The notes beneath the pieces were generated by a model. It saw only the letters and a program-made list of their open reading frames with translations, did not search any database and was not told the origin of the DNA. This document shows, piece after piece, positions 30,961 through 32,466 of a stretch of 32,466 nt of DNA (the first letter of the stretch is position 1; each line of letters starts with the position of its first letter). The DNA is from CAZBZG01 sp964496245 (GTDB taxonomy: Bacteria; Planctomycetota; SZUA-567), in assembly GCA_964496245.1 (NCBI GenBank), contig CAZBZG010000009.1:1-32466 (forward strand), written 5' to 3'. The translations under genes and the position numbers were made by a program.

Positions 30961-31788
30961 ATGAACAGGCCCCGGCCAAGCGAACCCGTACGTGACCAAC
31001 AGGGCACGACCCTGCTGGAACTCCTGGTCTCCCTGGCGATCTTCAGCGTCGTCATGTTCGTGATCTACGCCTCTGCCGAACAGATGATGCGGATCTACAG
31101 TACCAGCTCGACCGCGCTCGGACTCGAGGATCGCGGCCGGTCCGCTCTCAACCGCATGGTCAAGGAGATCCGGACCGCTGGCATCACGGATCATCCCTCC
31201 CACCCGGGAAATCCGGACTATGCTTATCCGTATGTCTGGACCAACAACAATCCGGTGGGGCCCTATACAGGCTACGCTCTCAGCAGCGGGGAACTGCCGT
31301 TGGACACCATCGACAGCTATGATCCCAACGATGCGGCCGTCGGCCCCAACTCCGGCATCGTCTTCAAGACGCCAATTACCGACGGGACCACGCTGACCGA
31401 TGGCGGGGGCAATCCGATCCCCCTGGTGCAGAGCGGCGGCGAGCTCCAGATCCGGTGGGGGGGGCGCGTGCGAACGGACGATCCCCTGAGTACGCACGGG
31501 ATAGCGACCGACGGCGTCACCAACAACGAGATCGCTTACCTGCTCGTGCGCGACCCGGGAGGCGGCGACTTCAATGTTCTGCAGCGGCGCGAGAGCGCCA
31601 CTGGCCGGACCGAGATCCTCTGCCGCCATGTGGAACGGATCGAGTTTGCCTACTACATGCGTGGCGGCATCGCCCAACAGAGTCAGATCAGCATGAAGCT
31701 CTACCTGCGCAACCGGGATGGTCACGGTCACTGGATCAGCGCGGATGTCTCGGCCGTCGTGGCCATGCGAAGCATCAACGCCGAATAG
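30961..31788 (+). CDS. PilW-like minor pilin
   Basis: 275 residues. The leader MNRPRPSEPVRDQQG is followed by TTLLELLVSLAIFSVVMFVIYASAEQ, with Glu at +5 of the mature protein. The size, the second part SALNRMVKEIRTAGI and the GIVFKTP/EIAYLLVRD strands match the PilW/GspJ group, larger minor pilins of the assembly-initiating complex. A GGAG 6 bases before the ATG supports the start. Near the C-terminus VERIEFAYYMRGGI and SADVSAVVAMRSIN are strands typical of the fold. It is followed after 24 bases by the PilX-like gene. Confidence 0.87.
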   Translation: MNRPRPSEPVRDQQGTTLLELLVSLAIFSVVMFVIYASAEQMMRIYSTSSTALGLEDRGRSALNRMVKEIRTAGITDHPSHPGNPDYAYPYVWTNNNPVGPYTGYALSSGELPLDTIDSYDPNDAAVGPNSGIVFKTPITDGTTLTDGGGNPIPLVQSGGELQIRWGGRVRTDDPLSTHGIATDGVTNNEIAYLLVRDPGGGDFNVLQRRESATGRTEILCRHVERIEFAYYMRGGIAQQSQISMKLYLRNRDGHGHWISADVSAVVAMRSINAE

Positions 31789-31812
31789 AACCGCGAGACG
31801 GGAGGAACGATC

Positions 31813-32466
31813 ATGAATGCGCCCACTGCACCACGCACGCGGGATCCTGAACGCGGAACGGCCTTGATCATGGCCATGGTGATCATCGTCATGGTGATGG
31901 GACTCTCGGGCATCATCTTCACCTTGGCCCAGGTCAACAGCTCGCAGGCCACCATACACTACGACGAGACCGAACTGTTCATCGCCACGGAGAGCGCACT
32001 CGACCAAGCGGAGAAGCAGGTCAACCAGTCCATCGCCAACTGGGGCACGCCACCCGCCACCATCAACACGACGCTCGGCGACGTGTCGGCCCAGACCACC
32101 CTCTCGCACATCCAGGGACTCGACTACGTCGAGACCGATGCGGACGGGATCGTGACCTCGATCCAGGTCTGGAAGCTGAGTGCGACCGCATCCAAGGTCT
32201 TCAATGCCGCGGGCGACACGTACGAGAAGACCACCCATCGCCTTCTGATGGTGGCCATCACGCCTCTCTTCCAATTCGTGGCCTTCTACAACGACGACCT
32301 CGAGATCAACCCCGGCCCCAACATGACGCTTACGGGCCGCGTGCACACGAATTCCGACCTCTATGTCGGCTGCAACAACAGCCTGCAATTTGACAGCAAT
32401 TACGTGCGTTCGGTCGGCAACATGTATCGCGCCCGCAAGGACAACTGGAGCCCGTCCAGCGGGAGC
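31813..32466 (+). CDS. PilX-like pilus assembly protein, N-terminal part (3' end outside window)
   Basis: 218 codons are in the window with no stop; the frame is open to the last base. GGAGG at 31800-31804 precedes ATG 31813. The N-terminus RDPERG then TALIMAMVIIVMVMGLSGIIF is PilX-like: a hydrophobic helix after a basic RG, without the Glu at +5 that marks processed prepilins. The rest, including FQFVAFYNDDLEINPGPNMTLTGRVHTNSDLYVG, resembles the extracytoplasmic part of large PilX-like proteins of Gram-negative bacteria, where such HTNSDLY segments form beta-rich repeats. Probably inner-membrane anchored and part of the minor pilin complex. Full length unknown. Confidence 0.8.
   Translation, partial: MNAPTAPRTRDPERGTALIMAMVIIVMVMGLSGIIFTLAQVNSSQATIHYDETELFIATESALDQAEKQVNQSIANWGTPPATINTTLGDVSAQTTLSHIQGLDYVETDADGIVTSIQVWKLSATASKVFNAAGDTYEKTTHRLLMVAITPLFQFVAFYNDDLEINPGPNMTLTGRVHTNSDLYVGCNNSLQFDSNYVRSVGNMYRARKDNWSPSSGS

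Noticed and set aside
30760..32388. 542-residue minus-strand open frame opposite the pilin genes
   Set aside because: Antisense to the PilW- and PilX-like genes, which have prepilin motifs, ribosome-binding sites and correct spacing.

Overview
High-GC (roughly two-thirds G+C) chromosomal DNA from a Gram-negative bacterium. All recognisable genes are intact except the two cut by the window edges. The mix suggests the PVC superphylum (planctomycete, verrucomicrobial or kiritimatiellote/lentisphaerote relatives): type IV-like prepilins with a degenerate H-x9-DG tail, a large DUF3352-like exported protein, a DUF4254 protein, a hopanoid cluster and a standalone ferredoxin:disulfide reductase. This placement is inferred from gene content; no rRNA gene is present.

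Layout. (1) 1-6910, plus strand, housekeeping: end of atpD, atpC, recG, a small membrane protein starting at the recG stop, hisI, lysA, galE. (2) 7053-13622, hopanoid region: a minus-strand YkgJ/FliB-like Cys-cluster protein diverges from a plus-strand squalene synthase - squalene-hopene cyclase (hpnF) - hpnG - hpnH operon with a near-consensus sigma70 promoter. Together these would make squalene, cyclise it to hopene, add an adenosyl group and remove the adenine. The hpnG-hpnH spacer carries three successive stem-loops. (3) 13588-15307, minus strand: DUF4254 protein and a two-domain thiamine-phosphate synthase. (4) 15543-20319, plus strand: ferredoxin:disulfide reductase, large exported protein, PhoU-like protein and an RqcH/NFACT-like protein without its N-terminal domain. 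(5) 20608-21474: pilin-like protein, then a repeat-rich convergent gap. (6) 21771-24908: pgk (minus) diverging from gluQ and a 5-formyltetrahydrofolate cyclo-ligase (plus). (7) 24936-29638, minus strand: RND efflux permease and its membrane fusion protein, with no TolC gene next to them. (8) 29639-32466: a 628-base gap with a possible tiny membrane ORF, then PilV-, PilW- and PilX-like minor pilin genes; the last runs off the window.

I found no CRISPR array, transposase, integrase, tRNA, rRNA or recognisable defence system. The points most worth checking are the intergenic palindromic repeats, the structured hpnG-hpnH spacer, the NFACT protein lacking NFACT-N, and the long hairpin between the pilV- and pilW-like genes. 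I see no convincing evidence of a wholly new multi-gene system.
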